A DNA stretch of 64,000 nt from Dipteronia dyeriana (Eukaryota; Streptophyta; Magnoliopsida; Sapindales; Sapindaceae). Positions 1-11,268 of this stretch are shown here, piece after piece. Location: contig CM065301.1 of NCBI GenBank assembly GCA_032871835.1, positions 78,834,069 through 78,898,068 of the forward strand, written 5' to 3'. Both the position numbers and the translations under genes were made by a program. Under the pieces are notes generated by a model that was not told where the DNA came from, did not search any database, and saw nothing but the letters and a program-made list of their open reading frames with translations. Within the stretch, counting starts at the first letter, position 1. Every line of letters begins with the position of its first letter.

Positions 1-29
1 GTAAAATTATGAGAAGAGCGCGGCGGAAC

Positions 30-245
30 CTTGGATTCGGTGAAGTGAGAGTTTTTTCGGATCTCGGCAGCGATGGTGGAGTGGAGCTGGGACTTGGAGA
101 CGACGTCGTGTAGGTTGTGGTCGTCCATCGTAGCAGCGTGCATCGATCGGCGCGAAGACCTGAAGAGATCGAAAACGCGGCTCCGAGCCTCCTCTAAGCT
201 CACAGAGTTGGGCGGCAACTTTACGTTTCGGAGTCTGAAGGCCAT
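30..245 (-). CDS. Complex I B14 / NDUFA6-like LYR subunit, first coding exon (partial gene)
   Basis: Reading the minus strand from ATG at 245-243 gives 72 codons beginning MAFRLRNVKLPPNSVSLEEA. This matches from memory the N-terminus of the plant NADH dehydrogenase 1 alpha subcomplex subunit 6 (B14), an LYR-family accessory subunit of mitochondrial complex I. The family's Leu-Tyr-Arg triplet appears here as LFR in VFDLFRSSRRS. The exon ends in phase 0 at AAG/GT (donor at 29-28), where the family continues into its second exon, so the rest lies left of the window. The known protein is about 130 residues, so just over half is visible. The first 245 bases are GC-richer than the flank, as expected for a coding exon. 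The product should act in the mitochondrial inner membrane. Identification rests on recalled similarity. Confidence 0.85.
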
Positions 246-280
246 TTTGAACTCAACTCAAACTCAAAACTCACTGAGTT

Positions 281-289
281 AAACCCTAA
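281..289. promoter_or_regulatory. Telo-box (AAACCCTAA) upstream of the B14 start
   Basis: AAACCCTAA lies 36 bases upstream of the B14 start codon, in the leader or proximal promoter. Telo-boxes are a known promoter element of plant genes for translation and mitochondrial proteins, so the placement fits. A single 9-mer can also occur by chance. Confidence 0.45.
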
Positions 290-369
290 ACCTCTGTTAT
301 TTTAGCAGTCCTGTATCGAGTCGAGAGAGAGAGAGGAGATTGTGTCGTGGCCTCGTGGGGTTGAAATGA

Positions 370-1290
370 AAATAATTGTTTTTTGTTTCGCAAACAGAAT
401 TATGGTAAAAAAAAATACTGTTATAATTTTATTTTGAAAATATTGCATTAACTACATGATTTTTGTTGATATTACATTTTATGACACAAGTTTATTTTAT
501 TACATGAACACCCCTGAAAATCCTTCATTAACGATTTGACTAATGGTAAGTTAATATTATAAGGGAAAAACGAACATTTTGAGGGTAACAATATATAAAA
601 TAATTAAAATTTGAGGTTTCAAATCATAACCGGCTTTTAACCAATTTTAAAAATTAATTACAGACTAAAATAAACGTTATTTAAAAAGTAATGTTAGAAT
701 ACTTAAAAAACAATTGCTTAAATTCATATACAAAATCTAAATGATATTAGATGTGAGTTGTTAAAATCATACCACCATATAATTTCATTATTAACAGGAT
801 GTTAAAAATACACACACCACATCATTTTAATATGGATTTAGATTTAAAAAAAAATCTAACATTACTCTTATAATAAAAGAGTGTTTTGTTTATATAGTCA
901 AGCCATTACAAAAAACTAGACTTTATGATGGAAACACTCACAGACACATATTTATCTTTAAAATGTGTATATTTCTTCATAGTTTTTGACATTTGTTTAT
1001 ATATAAAATATTATTTAGTTTTTTTAATATTTTTTAATTTTTAAAGTTTTTTTATTCATAACTTACCTCATAGTTTTTTTTAAGAAGTTGGTTCATTATT
1101 GTTAGTATATTTTTTTATCCAATTTCTAGTAAAGGATTTAAATAGTCATATTTCATTAGATTTAACCAAAATCGATTTTGGTGTTTTTTTTTTACTGATA
1201 TTTAAAAGTAATGAACTTGTTAATGTATTTCATCAAACTTCAGGGAGGTTTGTACAATTCACCCTAATATAATCGATGACTGTATAGTTA
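370..1290. other. Intergenic AT-rich spacer between two divergent genes
   Basis: No coding potential, RNA gene or terminal repeats seen. The stretch is AT-rich with homopolymer runs. It must hold the promoters of the minus-strand B14 gene and the plus-strand DUF1365 gene, but apart from the telo-box I cannot place motifs with confidence. Confidence 0.6.
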
Positions 1291-1334
1291 GTTTATATAC
1301 TTTTGAGTTATCAGTTGAGTAAAACGACGACGGA

Positions 1335-4300
1335 ATGGAATTATTCCATCTCTTGTGCTCAATCGTCTCCACATTTTTCACTTCCCTCGCTCTCTCTCTC
1401 CTCCTCCTCCCTTTCCACGCGCTCCTTCGCCGTGGCCGTTCATCACGCGCCTCTGACTCCCCCGTCTCCCTCTACCAAGGCACCGTCTGGCACGAGCGCC
1501 GCCGCCCCGTCCACCATGCTTTTAACTATTCCGTGCGCTATGCGTTCATCGATCTCGATCGTACACTCCAACCGCCGCCTGACCATCTCTCCGCCGACGA
1601 AGCTCGCCGGATTGCCGAGACTAACGGGCCAGTGTACACATTTTAACTCATCTTATAACCTGTAGCTTGACTATATTTTAAAATTACTTTGTTTGTTAAC
1701 TAAATTTTGAAATTAGTCAGGTCTGTGAAGAATTGAAATGGTGTGTTATTATTTGAAGGATTTTGTGTAATCTCACTGAATTTAGAGTACACGCCGGACT
1801 TTGCTTGTCAACCTGAGTTTACATTTATAATTTAACCAGCAAAATCAATTGATATTACTTGTGCTGCTTGGTTTTGTTATTGCACTATTAAAATCTGTTT
1901 CTTCGGACCTCCTTTTGTTTTTGTATATCTTCTTTTTTCATGTTTTAGTGAGTAGTCTTACCTCTTCAAGATGTGGACTTTGGGGTCATTTGAGAATTAT
2001 AAAATAGAAAATGTTTGGTATAATTTGGTGATATTTGGGATTATGATTTTGGCTTCTGAATAAGCTTTGCCCTTATTCTTTTTCTTGAAGTAATCAATTA
2101 ATGTTTGCAAATTGAATTGTCAATGCAAATGTAAGGATCAAACTGCTAATTGAGGAATCTAGCTGTTAGGAAATCTAATTCTATTGGATCATGTTATTCA
2201 GTGGCAATGCCCGAAATATTAAGAAGCTATCAGATCCTTTTTCATTCTTGATATTTCGGTATTTATTTTTTTTCTTCTACATGTAGTATATAATTCAGGG
2301 TTTCACTGTTTCAAAAATTGATATTCACATCCATTGTGCAGTTTCCTCTTGACAATACCTCGTAGTGTGGGATATGAACAAAATCCTTTGAGTTTGTACT
2401 ATTGTTATGATTTGGAAGGATCTACTCAGCATTTGAAGAAGTGCATAGCTGAGGTGTGTAAGTCATGTGCTTCATTAATGAGCAAGTTGTATGGTATTCT
2501 CAAAGTTACTTCTTGATCTAAGATTATCCTTCGCATTTAGACATTTAGTTCAGATGCACTTTCTTACTCATTCAAAAATACTTTTTACTGTTAATTTTCA
2601 CATGTTGTGTTGAGTACATATTTTGACATAATTACATCCCTCAATTGTTTTGTTATTGATGATTGAGAGTCAAAATACAATTCAAAATGTGGTTAGAATT
2701 TTCTAACAAATGAAATTAAGATATATCCATCACATGGCTTTACTTGAATTCTACAGATGGAGTGTTTTGACTTCCTTATACAAGATTTCTGGTCTTTCAG
2801 GTAACTAATACACCATGGGGCGAAAGAGTATCATTTGTTTTCAATCCCAACTCTGATTTAGTGGCAAAGCCATTGCATGTCAGTCCTTTTATGGTAAGTT
2901 CCTTCATTCCTTTAAATCTTACACTTTTTGTTTCTTTTTTATTGTGTTGGATCTCGAAATATATTTGTTTTAGATGTTTTAGATAATTTTTGAAACTATG
3001 TTCATCTATTGGTAGTGTAGTATATGTTACATGGCAGAAACAAGTAAACATAATTTATGGCGAAATTAGGGTATTGATGTAGTGAAAGAATGGTTTGATT
3101 TGAAGTTGCAATGATGAGGAATAAGCCAAGTCTTTGACAGTTGTTCTAGGCTATGAGAAGGAATCTGACAACAGTGAATTGGTAGTGTACTAGTGTAGAT
3201 AAGGTGTAAGAGTTGTTTGTTCAATGAAGGAGATTTTTTGCGTTTGAATGTAGTTTTAATGGTTTATTGAGAAGAAAATTATATTTATATGGAGCCATGG
3301 AGGAGTATTGGACAATGAAGAAGATGAAAAGCAATCATAGAAATCCTATAAAACTCTCAAGAATCTAACTTCAATCGTATTTAAAAATACATGTGCAGAG
3401 ATAGATGGGAATTTTGACTAATGCTTCTCCTAAATCAACAAATTAATGACTTAATAGATTAACAGACCTAAATAAGACCTGTTCAACTCTAAGCAAAGAT
3501 TCAAACTCTAGAATAATTTTCAAAATACATGCATAAAGACACTGATATAGACATGTATAGATAGATTGATGGGAAATTTGATACTGATCTCAGATTGAAG
3601 ACCTATAGCCATAGTTTTAAAATTCGAACTGAGGCGGCCGCTTCAAGGCCGCCTCAGCCCGCCTCGCTCAGTTTTCGCGCTGAGGCGACCGCACCATCAC
3701 TGAAGAGGGAAAATCCCGCCTCCCACGCCCTGAGGCGTCCGCCTCTAACCGCCTCTGACCGCCTTCCTTATCAACCATTATCATAATTTTTAACTTTGTT
3801 TTAATTCTTTTTAAATTATATTTCCCATTTTCTGACCGAGGCTGCCGCCTCGAGGCAACCGCCTCGCACCGCCTTTTGAGTTTTAAAACTATGCCTATAG
3901 CTGAATAATTTTCAAAATACCGAATGTGTCATAAATAGATACACAGGAAACCTGATACTTATCTCAACTCAACAGATTAAAGACCTAAAAAATTGACATA
4001 GACCTAAACAAGATAACACATGATAAACTCTAATACTCTATTATATAGTGCGAGGGAGGGTTTTTTTTTTTTTTTTGTGGGGGGGGGGGAGAGTTGTGTC
4101 TGAGGGGGTAAATTAGATTATGTTATAACAAAGTTAGATTCATACAGTTTAGATTGTGCAAAAAATAGTCCTTGTATCAAAAATTCATGCTTTGTCTTGG
4201 GGGTTTGAAACATTTTTGCTCAGTCTTAGAATTGAATAGAAATTCTATACTAAGCAAGTTCTTGCATAATTATGTCAGGACATGCTCGGGAATTGGAGGA

Positions 4301-5362
4301 TCAGGGCAAATGTTCCTGGGGAGAACTTGATTGTAACAATTTCAGTTCAACACCCTGAACTTGGTGACTATTTTGTTGCTACCTTGAAAGCTAAAAGGTT
4401 ATCTTCATCAGTGGTATCTGATCATGTCATGTTCTTCTGGTTGATGCCTCATAAGGTTGCTGTCTGGATATATTGGCATGTAAGTGGGACTGAAAAATTT
4501 GCTATTCTACTCTTGGCTATGGTCACGGTGTTAGCATCAGTCATATTAACAAAGCTTTTATAAAACACTTTGGAATGACTAAACACCTACCTTTTTGCCT
4601 TAATCTTGATTGTACCTGAAGATTGTCCTCAATTAGTTCAATAATGCAATTATAAAATCTTGCTTTTGGGATTGGACTATTGGTCGGGGTTTAATAGGAA
4701 TATTATATTTTCCAAAAGTGAAAAAAATATGATAAAAAGATAGAAGTGCCCCGCCCTTTTACCTAACCCCACACGCCATGTCTCTTGTTTTCTATGGTCA
4801 ACCTTAGTTATCATATGTTACTATTATTGATACTTTCATACAACTAAGTGATGAATGCACAGTTTTGAGAGTTTTTTTTTCTTCCCTAATCCAAAGTGGT
4901 TCCAGAATTAAAATATTCGGAAAATTATTTGTTTTTTCCTTGCCTAAGAACATTCTTGCACAGTTAATTTTCCTTTTTATTGACTCTTCGATAACAAACA
5001 CAACCTTACATTGGTAGTTGTCCTAACAGTTAAAATTCAAATGGAAACAAAAACACTGAGATTGAAATACATTTCATGATGCTTTAAAATTTAGTTAACT
5101 TGTTATTTGTCGTTCACTGTTTTTATAGGCATTAAAGCTATGGTGGAAAAATGTGACATTCGTCCAACATCCAAGGTATAGTAACCCAGCATATAGGGAG
5201 GAAGCTTTGATTCGTGATCAGAAACTTCAATGCTGTCCAGCAGTTGGATGGAAGAATGATAATAATCTTCAAGTGGAAGGAAGTGAGCCGGGATCTCTTG
5301 CTGGTAGAATCAGTGGGAATCGGTGGTTTAAGTGGAGAGATGCTAATTGGCCATGGTCTTGA
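1335..5362 (+). CDS. DUF1365 family protein, five exons, 312 aa
   Basis: Exons 1335-1633, 2342-2453, 2801-2893, 4279-4479 and 5129-5362 join in frame with GT/AG borders and give 312 residues. Residues about 1-33 form a hydrophobic N-terminal anchor (LCSIVSTFFTSLALSLLLL). The DUF1365 core follows: YQGTVWHERRRPVHHAFNY in exon 1, LLTIPRSVGYEQNPLSLYYC in exon 2, TNTPWGERVSFVFNP and KPLHVSPFM in exon 3, and WLMPHKVAVWIYWHALKLWW across exons 4 and 5. The biochemical role of the family is unsettled; bacterial members often neighbour amine-oxidase and cyclopropane fatty acid synthase genes, which suggests lipid metabolism (inference). All domain blocks are present and uninterrupted, so the gene looks intact. 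Intron 3 holds a hAT MITE (3610-3893) and a T16 run next to a G11 run (4061-4089). A donor-like GGTAAGA just after the stop may mark a 3' UTR intron. Confidence 0.88.
3610..3893. mobile_element. hAT-type MITE in intron 3 of the DUF1365 gene
   Basis: Terminal inverted repeats CATAGTTTTAAAA (3610-3622) and its complement (ending 3893) bound 284 bp. The insertion is flanked by an exact 8-bp duplication CCTATAGC (3602-3609 and 3894-3901). An 8-bp target duplication with CA-starting ends fits the hAT superfamily. The interior is strikingly GC-rich, with repeated GAGGCGGCCGC/CCGCCTC blocks at both ends and an AT-rich middle, unlike the surrounding intron. No coding capacity. Confidence 0.88.
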
Positions 5363-5399
5363 GGTAAGATTTATATTATCCGGTTTAATTGGAGGATAT

Positions 5400-7751
5400 G
5401 CTTCTTTTATTTACTTCCGTTCTGTACAAAATACTACCGCGTTTACCAATTTATGCGGGGTTCACCATGCTTAGTGATTCATAACAAAACATTTAATCTA
5501 CTGGAGGTGTTGCTAATTTGAATGGAAGTTCTTCAATGAACCGACTGCATTTCTTCAATAAAAGCACCGAAAATGGGGTAATTTGTTGTACAATTGATGT
5601 ATGTGTGATAAGTACGCACTTTAATGTAAAAAAAACATAAACACCATTGCTTGGGTCCAGATCTTGGTCTGGTTTTATTAGATTATCATATTATTTTTTA
5701 TGTTACAATTATTTTCTTTTAAAATACTGAGTTAATTTGTGAAAAACAATTGAAATGTTGGTTGATTTAATAAGTTTGCTTGAGGTGTTTCAAGTGTTGA
5801 TGTTGAGAAAAGGTCGTTCCTGATTTATTTATTTTTTAAATACATACATGGTGGCGATGACTCGAATTTAGAACATTGATCGAATGAGCGCCCTTACCAC
5901 CAAACCACATTGGATAGTGGTGTCATTCCTAGTTTAAGGTGTAAGACAAATGACAATATGCTGATCATGAAGTATGTGGTATTTACATGTATTTTTAGCT
6001 GATAGGTTGTGGTTTGATTAAATGTATTTCAATCTGAATATAGAGATTATCGTTAAAACTTAAAAGTGACAATTCTTTCACTGTAGTTTAAAGCGCACAA
6101 CACTTTTTTTTTAAAACAAATAAATAAAAAAATTGTAATCTTCAAACAATTATTTATTAATAAAATCTAATACAGTTCGAATTATGGGTTTGTCGGGACT
6201 CTTGATCAAACAGTATATATGTGACAATACTCTTATCCACAGTAAGAAAATGTCTCACACCGTCACAATCATGGAGTGTATTGTGGAACTCGAACCGATT
6301 ACCAACTTGTATTAGTATGTTGTTTTAAAAACATAATAGAAAATCTGTCAAAATTATACATTTTGCTGAAGTTAAATTTTTTTAGTTTCAAGATTGTCAA
6401 AATCTTTATAAAATTAACTATTGTTAATTTTTCTATTCCCTTTTATACAGTTTCGCTGAAGGACTGTAGGGTGCTTTCGCCCTGTCATTTTCTCAGTTTG
6501 TTATCAATGGGAACAATCAGAAATCCTTGCACAAGTTTCTGAAAGAGAGTTGTATGGAACACGTTTGAAAAATGTATTTCATAAGTTCAAAACTCCATAT
6601 ATGACAGTATCCACCGGTTTTTTCTTGCTGTGAATGAAGAATTGAATCTCTTTTTAGGATTTAGCTAGTATATATGAACTATATAATTCCAAGAAGATTA
6701 TGAGAGAGATGTTATTTTCTTTTAATTATCATTATTATTTTTAAAAATTCTAAATCTTTGATTTTTCTACACCATTGGATTGTAATCCAATTATTAACAA
6801 CTAACCAATAACTATACTGAAAAGGCATAGTATCTAAACCTATTAAACCCTTTGACGAGAGCTCAAGGGCAGTACCCACCGAGCTTTACAAAAAAAATTA
6901 CGGGTCCGGGCTCTCAAACCAAATCTAGCCTTAAAATTTGAGTTTCCAATGTTGCATGAGATGAGATTGGCCAAGTTGCGTGTTGAAGTCATGGAATAAA
7001 AAGAAAAAGGAAAAAGAAAACGTGTTAGGATGTGATTTGATTAAATTCCATGAGCTGCAAGATTCTACGTCTTAAACAAGTTTTAATTGTTGTGTTACAA
7101 ATGCATTCTCTCTCTCTCTCTCTGTCTCTGTGATCTGTAGTTAGACTAATCTGTTATCATATAAAATTAAATGTGAATGTAATTGGTTGTGCTAATAAGT
7201 TGAGTGAGGCTAGGCTACCTAACAGGTGGGGCTATATTGGATCTCAAATTTCCAAGTATGCGACTTGACCATATCATATGTAGACTAAATCCAAGACATT
7301 TCGGTAGCTAAGAATATGAGTTGGCTTCTGCATTTTCAGTTGTCTTTGATGCACACATTCTTCTGAAAGCGATTGGTTTGGCTTATAATTGGCGCACGTT
7401 TACAATGAATAAAATTTAGAGTGTGCGCTGTGTGCAAGTGTGCAGGCATTGAAGAATTTGGTTTTTCGTTCGTGTCAATCAAGGTATTTGCTTTTTTAAT
7501 TTCTGTGGCCTATCAACTATCCTGTTGCCAAAGATGTGTTTGTTTTTTTTTCCCTTCTTTTTTAAGTTGACATTAATGTAGGTCAAGGGATTAGCAGAAC
7601 CCAGTGAAATTAGTCTCTATTAATTACACGGTTCAGAACGTAACTCTCACTCAGTAGAAGGAATCCGCCATATTCTGAGGTTTAATGAGTGGTTTAATGA
7701 GTAAACCTTTATATTTACGGAAGTATTTGCTTTTTGGCAGGCCTATCATCA
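5400..7751. other. Intergenic region after the DUF1365 gene
   Basis: Apart from a SINE-like relic (5826-5940) and a (CT)n run near 7107-7124, I see nothing recognisable. Reading frames are short and AT-rich. The 3' UTR of the DUF1365 gene presumably extends into the first few hundred bases. Confidence 0.55.
5826..5940 (-). mobile_element. SINE-like, tRNA-derived relic
   Basis: The minus strand reads TGGTTTGGTGGTAAGGG, resembling a pol III A box, then about 35 bases on AATTCGAGTC, resembling a B box, and ends in an A-rich tail (TTTAAAAAATAAATAAA). This order is typical of plant tRNA-derived SINEs. TTCCT occurs at both edges but no clean target duplication is visible, so the call is tentative. 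Confidence 0.45.
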
Positions 7752-7760
7752 TATTATGAA

Positions 7761-8697
7761 GGGATATAATCATTTTTCCTCCCTGTAGTTTGTTATATTA
7801 AACATTTTATCCCCACGAATTTCAGTAATGATCATTCCTCTCCCCCTGAAAAATAAAATATTAAATACTTTATCCCCTATAATTTTAGTAATGGTCATTA
7901 TCTACCCTGAAAACCAAAATATTATACATTTGGCCTCTTGACCATTTGGAATTCTGTTAGTCAAGTACTTTGACCGTCAAAAAATTAATTAAATGACTTT
8001 ATTAACCTTGAACACATGATTTATGCCCCCTAATGAAATCATTAATTTTTTTAAAGAAAAAAAATCAAAAAATAAAAACTAATAAAAGTGTTTTTTAAAA
8101 AAATTAAAAAATATATTTAAACAAACATTAATATAAATAATTAAATGTAAAAATAAAAAAAAATATTTAAAATAACATTAATTTAAAGAAACAAAAAAAA
8201 TCATTTAAAGAATAGTAAAATCATAAAATAATATAATTGTAAAAAACTAAAACAATATTAAAATTTATTTTGTAATATTGAATTTTTTTTATTTTTTGAA
8301 ATACCGATTTTTTTTATTTTTAATTTTTTAATTTTTTATTTTCAATTCTATTTTTTAAAATACTTTTATTAGTTTTTATTTCTGATTTTTTTTTCTTTGA
8401 AAACAATTAGTGGTATCATTAGGGAGCATAACTCATGTGTTTAAGGATAATAAAGTCATTTAATTGATTTTTTAACGTTCAAATTACTTAACTAACGGAA
8501 TTCCTAACGGTTAAGGGGTAAAATGACTAATATTTTGGTTTTTAGAAAGGGATAATGACTATTACTGAAATTAGATGGGTAAAGTATTTAATATTTTACT
8601 TTTCAGAAAGAAGAATGAACATTAATGAAACTAAATAAGGTAAAATAGAAAGTAAAATCTCTAATATAATAAAATAAAGGGGAAATGATTATATCCT
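7761..8697. mobile_element. Foldback Mutator-type MITE with long inverted arms
   Basis: The ends GGGATATAATCATTTTTCC and the complementary AATGATTATATCCT bound 937 bp, flanked by a 9-bp direct duplication TATTATGAA (7752-7760 and 8698-8706). A 9-bp duplication is the mark of Mutator-like insertions. The inverted arms run almost to the centre: blocks such as TGACTTTATTAACCTTGAAC on the left are mirrored on the right, so the whole element could fold into one long hairpin. The centre is very AT-rich. There is no coding capacity. The arms have diverged by many substitutions, so the copy is not recent. Confidence 0.85.
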
Positions 8698-8706
8698 TAT
8701 TATGAA

Positions 8707-9309
8707 AATAAGAATTCAATGGTTATATCACTATTATCAAAGAAAGAATTCAATTTATGTTTTTTGGGCACATCACTTTCACTTTTCAGCCGCACAGTTT
8801 GCTCTTGCTTTCTCGTTTTCAATATATAGCATGTTTTATTTGTCGGCGTAAAAGGTTCTACAATTCTACTGCGAAGACCAGAACGGAAAAAAACAAAATG
8901 TAATAATGCAAATAATGTGACGAAATCTACTAATTAATATAATAAACCCTGGGTTGCCGACTCCAAATACATATTATATTAATATTAATGTTCTATTTAG
9001 AATAGCAATCTACTATTAAATGAATCATATGATACACTCATACACTGCTATGGATACTTTTATATAAAATAATGCTAATTAAGTGAAGTATCAATTCTCA
9101 ATCATTAAAAATTAGACTTATTAAGTCCTTTCAAAATCCGGGTTCTAACTCTTTCAATATAGATATAATCCACATGACCAACAACATAATATTATATAAC
9201 AAAAATAGAAAAATATGATAACTACTAACACAATACATGATAAAAAGAAAATCCACGTGACCATCAACATAATATTATATAACAAAAATAGAAAAATAAG
9301 ATAATCATA
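8707..9309. repeat. Intergenic spacer with an 83-bp-period direct repeat
   Basis: No gene seen. Two near-identical copies of about 55 bp start at 9168 and 9251 and include ACATAATATTATATAACAAA. The second copy ends a few bases before the target site of the large hAT element. Confidence 0.7.
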
Positions 9310-9564
9310 TTCTCACCTAATGGTGTAATTATGGATCGGTCCGAGACAGACCGGCCCACGAAGCTCACCGGCCGTGCTTGGCACGGCCCGTGAAGGAAGA
9401 GGGCCAGGGCGAGGCCCGGTCCATGACAGGCCTCGTGTCGGACCGTTGGTACAAGGTCCGGCTGGCCAACCCACCACGGCACGCCTAGCCGGTGTGCCAG
9501 GCCTCTGGACCGGTCCGCCGGTCCGTCACATCAACCGGTTATTATTATTATTTTTTAAAATTCC

Positions 9565-9654
9565 CTCCAACGGTTGGAATTCAAAATCCAGCCGTTGGCT
9601 GACGTCATCAGTGATGTCAGCCAACGACTAGATTTTGAATTCCAGCCGTTGGAG
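9565..9654. repeat. Stem-loop in the hAT left subterminal region
   Basis: The left arm (9565-9610) and right arm (9611-9654) are near-perfect inverted copies, with words CCAACGG, GAATTCAAAAT, CCGTTGGCTGACGTCATCA and their complements, and almost no loop. It lies between the GC-rich subterminal block and the presumed promoter. Similar palindromes upstream of hAT transposase genes are seen in other plant elements; the function here is unknown. Confidence 0.8.
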
Positions 9655-9724
9655 CCTAAAAAAATTATAAAAACACCCCCTGAAATCTTTCAAATTACAT
9701 TTTGACCCACAAATTAAATTTTTC

Positions 9725-9732
9725 TATAAATA
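9725..9732 (+). promoter_or_regulatory. TATA box of the hAT transposase gene
   Basis: TATAAATA is followed by a CT-rich leader (ATTCATTCTCTCTATCATTC) of the kind found at transcription starts. The gypsy insertion at 9857 cut this leader away from the transposase body. Confidence 0.55.
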
Positions 9733-9856
9733 CTTCCATCCATTTCATTTTTCATTCATTCTCTCTATCATTCTTTCAATCTCGCATTCTCTCAAATTTC
9801 AATCTCTATATTCTCTAATTCTCTACACGTTTTCATTCAATTTCATTATTACTCTC

Positions 9857-10774
9857 TGTTGACGTTGATTTCTGGATTGTATCAGAAAAGCCAACAATGA
9901 TTGGATTTCGACTGTGATTTCGACTGTGATTTCAAAGAGAGAGAGGAGGATAAAGTAAACAAGACACGAGTTTTTTACGTGGTAAAACTCCGATGATCAG
10001 AGAAACGTCCACGGGTGGTTGAATGATCAACCGAGCCAAAATCCACTATGAATTTATGATGTTACAAGCTCTCGATCTCTCTTTCTTCTCTCTGTATTTT
10101 TCTATGATTGTTCTCTGTATCTTTTTTGGCAAGATTATGGGTTTATTTATATGTTTATGGAGCCTTAATCTGCTTTGTACAAGTAATAGATCTTTGTATT
10201 TAATTACAATTATTCACTTGTTTGAAGCTGATTGTCTTCTTTCCTGTTCCGTAGTCTTGTATTGTCATCGAATGAGATTCTAGTAATGTAGTCCGATTTG
10301 GACTTATTTCCTTATAAGAGTAGTCTTTTTGAAGAAGTAAAGTTGTTGCCTGATTGGGAACCTTTCCTATTTAATATTATATTTTTATTGGGATTCCTTT
10401 TTGATATGGATATCTCCGTGCATCTTAATGACTTGATCCACGTGAGCTATGCACTAGGGCTTTTATTTGATTTTCATCATGTTTGTCCCGAGTAAGAGCA
10501 ATACCTGCTGGTCCCGAGTAGCACCATTTGGTCCCGAGTAGCGCCATTTGATCTCAAGTAGAAGCGTCATTTAACCAGTCCCGAGTGTAGTTAACTGATC
10601 CCGAGTAGTTGATTGACCCTGAGTAGGTTTTATTCAACATCTGCTTACTCGGGTTTTCTCTTCTTTGGCGATGTCTTGTAGGATATTTTCTTAATACCTA
10701 TTCGGATATCCACTTGGCAATTTATCCTCTTTGTTGATGACGTGTACATGCGATAAAATTCACATATGACAATA
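9857..10774 (-). repeat. Tat 3' LTR (left copy)
   Basis: Matches the right copy from TTGACGTTGATTTCTG to TTCACATATGACA. It contains several copies of the word GTCCCGAGTAG; this copy has one more unit than the other, plus a small duplication of GATTTCGACTGT near its left end. On the minus strand it begins TGTCATATGTG, directly after the polypurine tract. Confidence 0.9.
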
Positions 10775-10782
10775 CCCCCTTA
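10775..10782 (-). other. Polypurine tract of the Tat element
   Basis: On the minus strand AAGGGGG precedes the 3' LTR by a few bases, the expected place and composition for plus-strand priming. Confidence 0.6.
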
Positions 10783-11268
10783 AGATATTTTTGTTGAACA
10801 AGGTTTCTTTGGGCAAAAGTATTTTAATTAGTTTTCAATATCTTTTCAGTACCCGAGTAAATATCTTGTCATAATGACGTGTTTTAATGATGACCCTGCA
10901 AATTCGATTTGCCTCCTTATGCGAGATCTTTAATGATGGCGACGTTTTGGAGTTCTAACGGTAAAAGCCAGTTCTCTTTCTGACACGTGTCCCTTACCTC
11001 TTCGTTTTTCGATATCATTTATGGGAAATGACTCATGCGCTTCCCCGTATGCGGCCTACGTCATAAATCCTTATCATTGTTTTTTCCCACCTTGAGATCT
11101 AGGTTTCATGCTTTTATTTCTTTAAATTCTTTCACTAAGACAGAGTTGGTTCAATCTTAAAAGATTTCTCAGCAGAAAAAAATTATTAAAACCCAGATTT
11201 CTTTACGCAGAAGGTCGTGACTTTCCATTGAAGATCTTACATCAAACTTTATTCAAGGTTAGTTTTTA

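Noticed and set aside
281..290. Telomeric repeat remnant
   Set aside because: Only one AAACCCTAA unit. A promoter telo-box fits better. A similar two-unit stretch at 25903-25920 is likewise too short.
1303..1665. Ser-rich frame overlapping exon 1 of the DUF1365 gene
   Set aside because: It is a shadow: the other frame carries the family motifs and splices in frame with four further exons.
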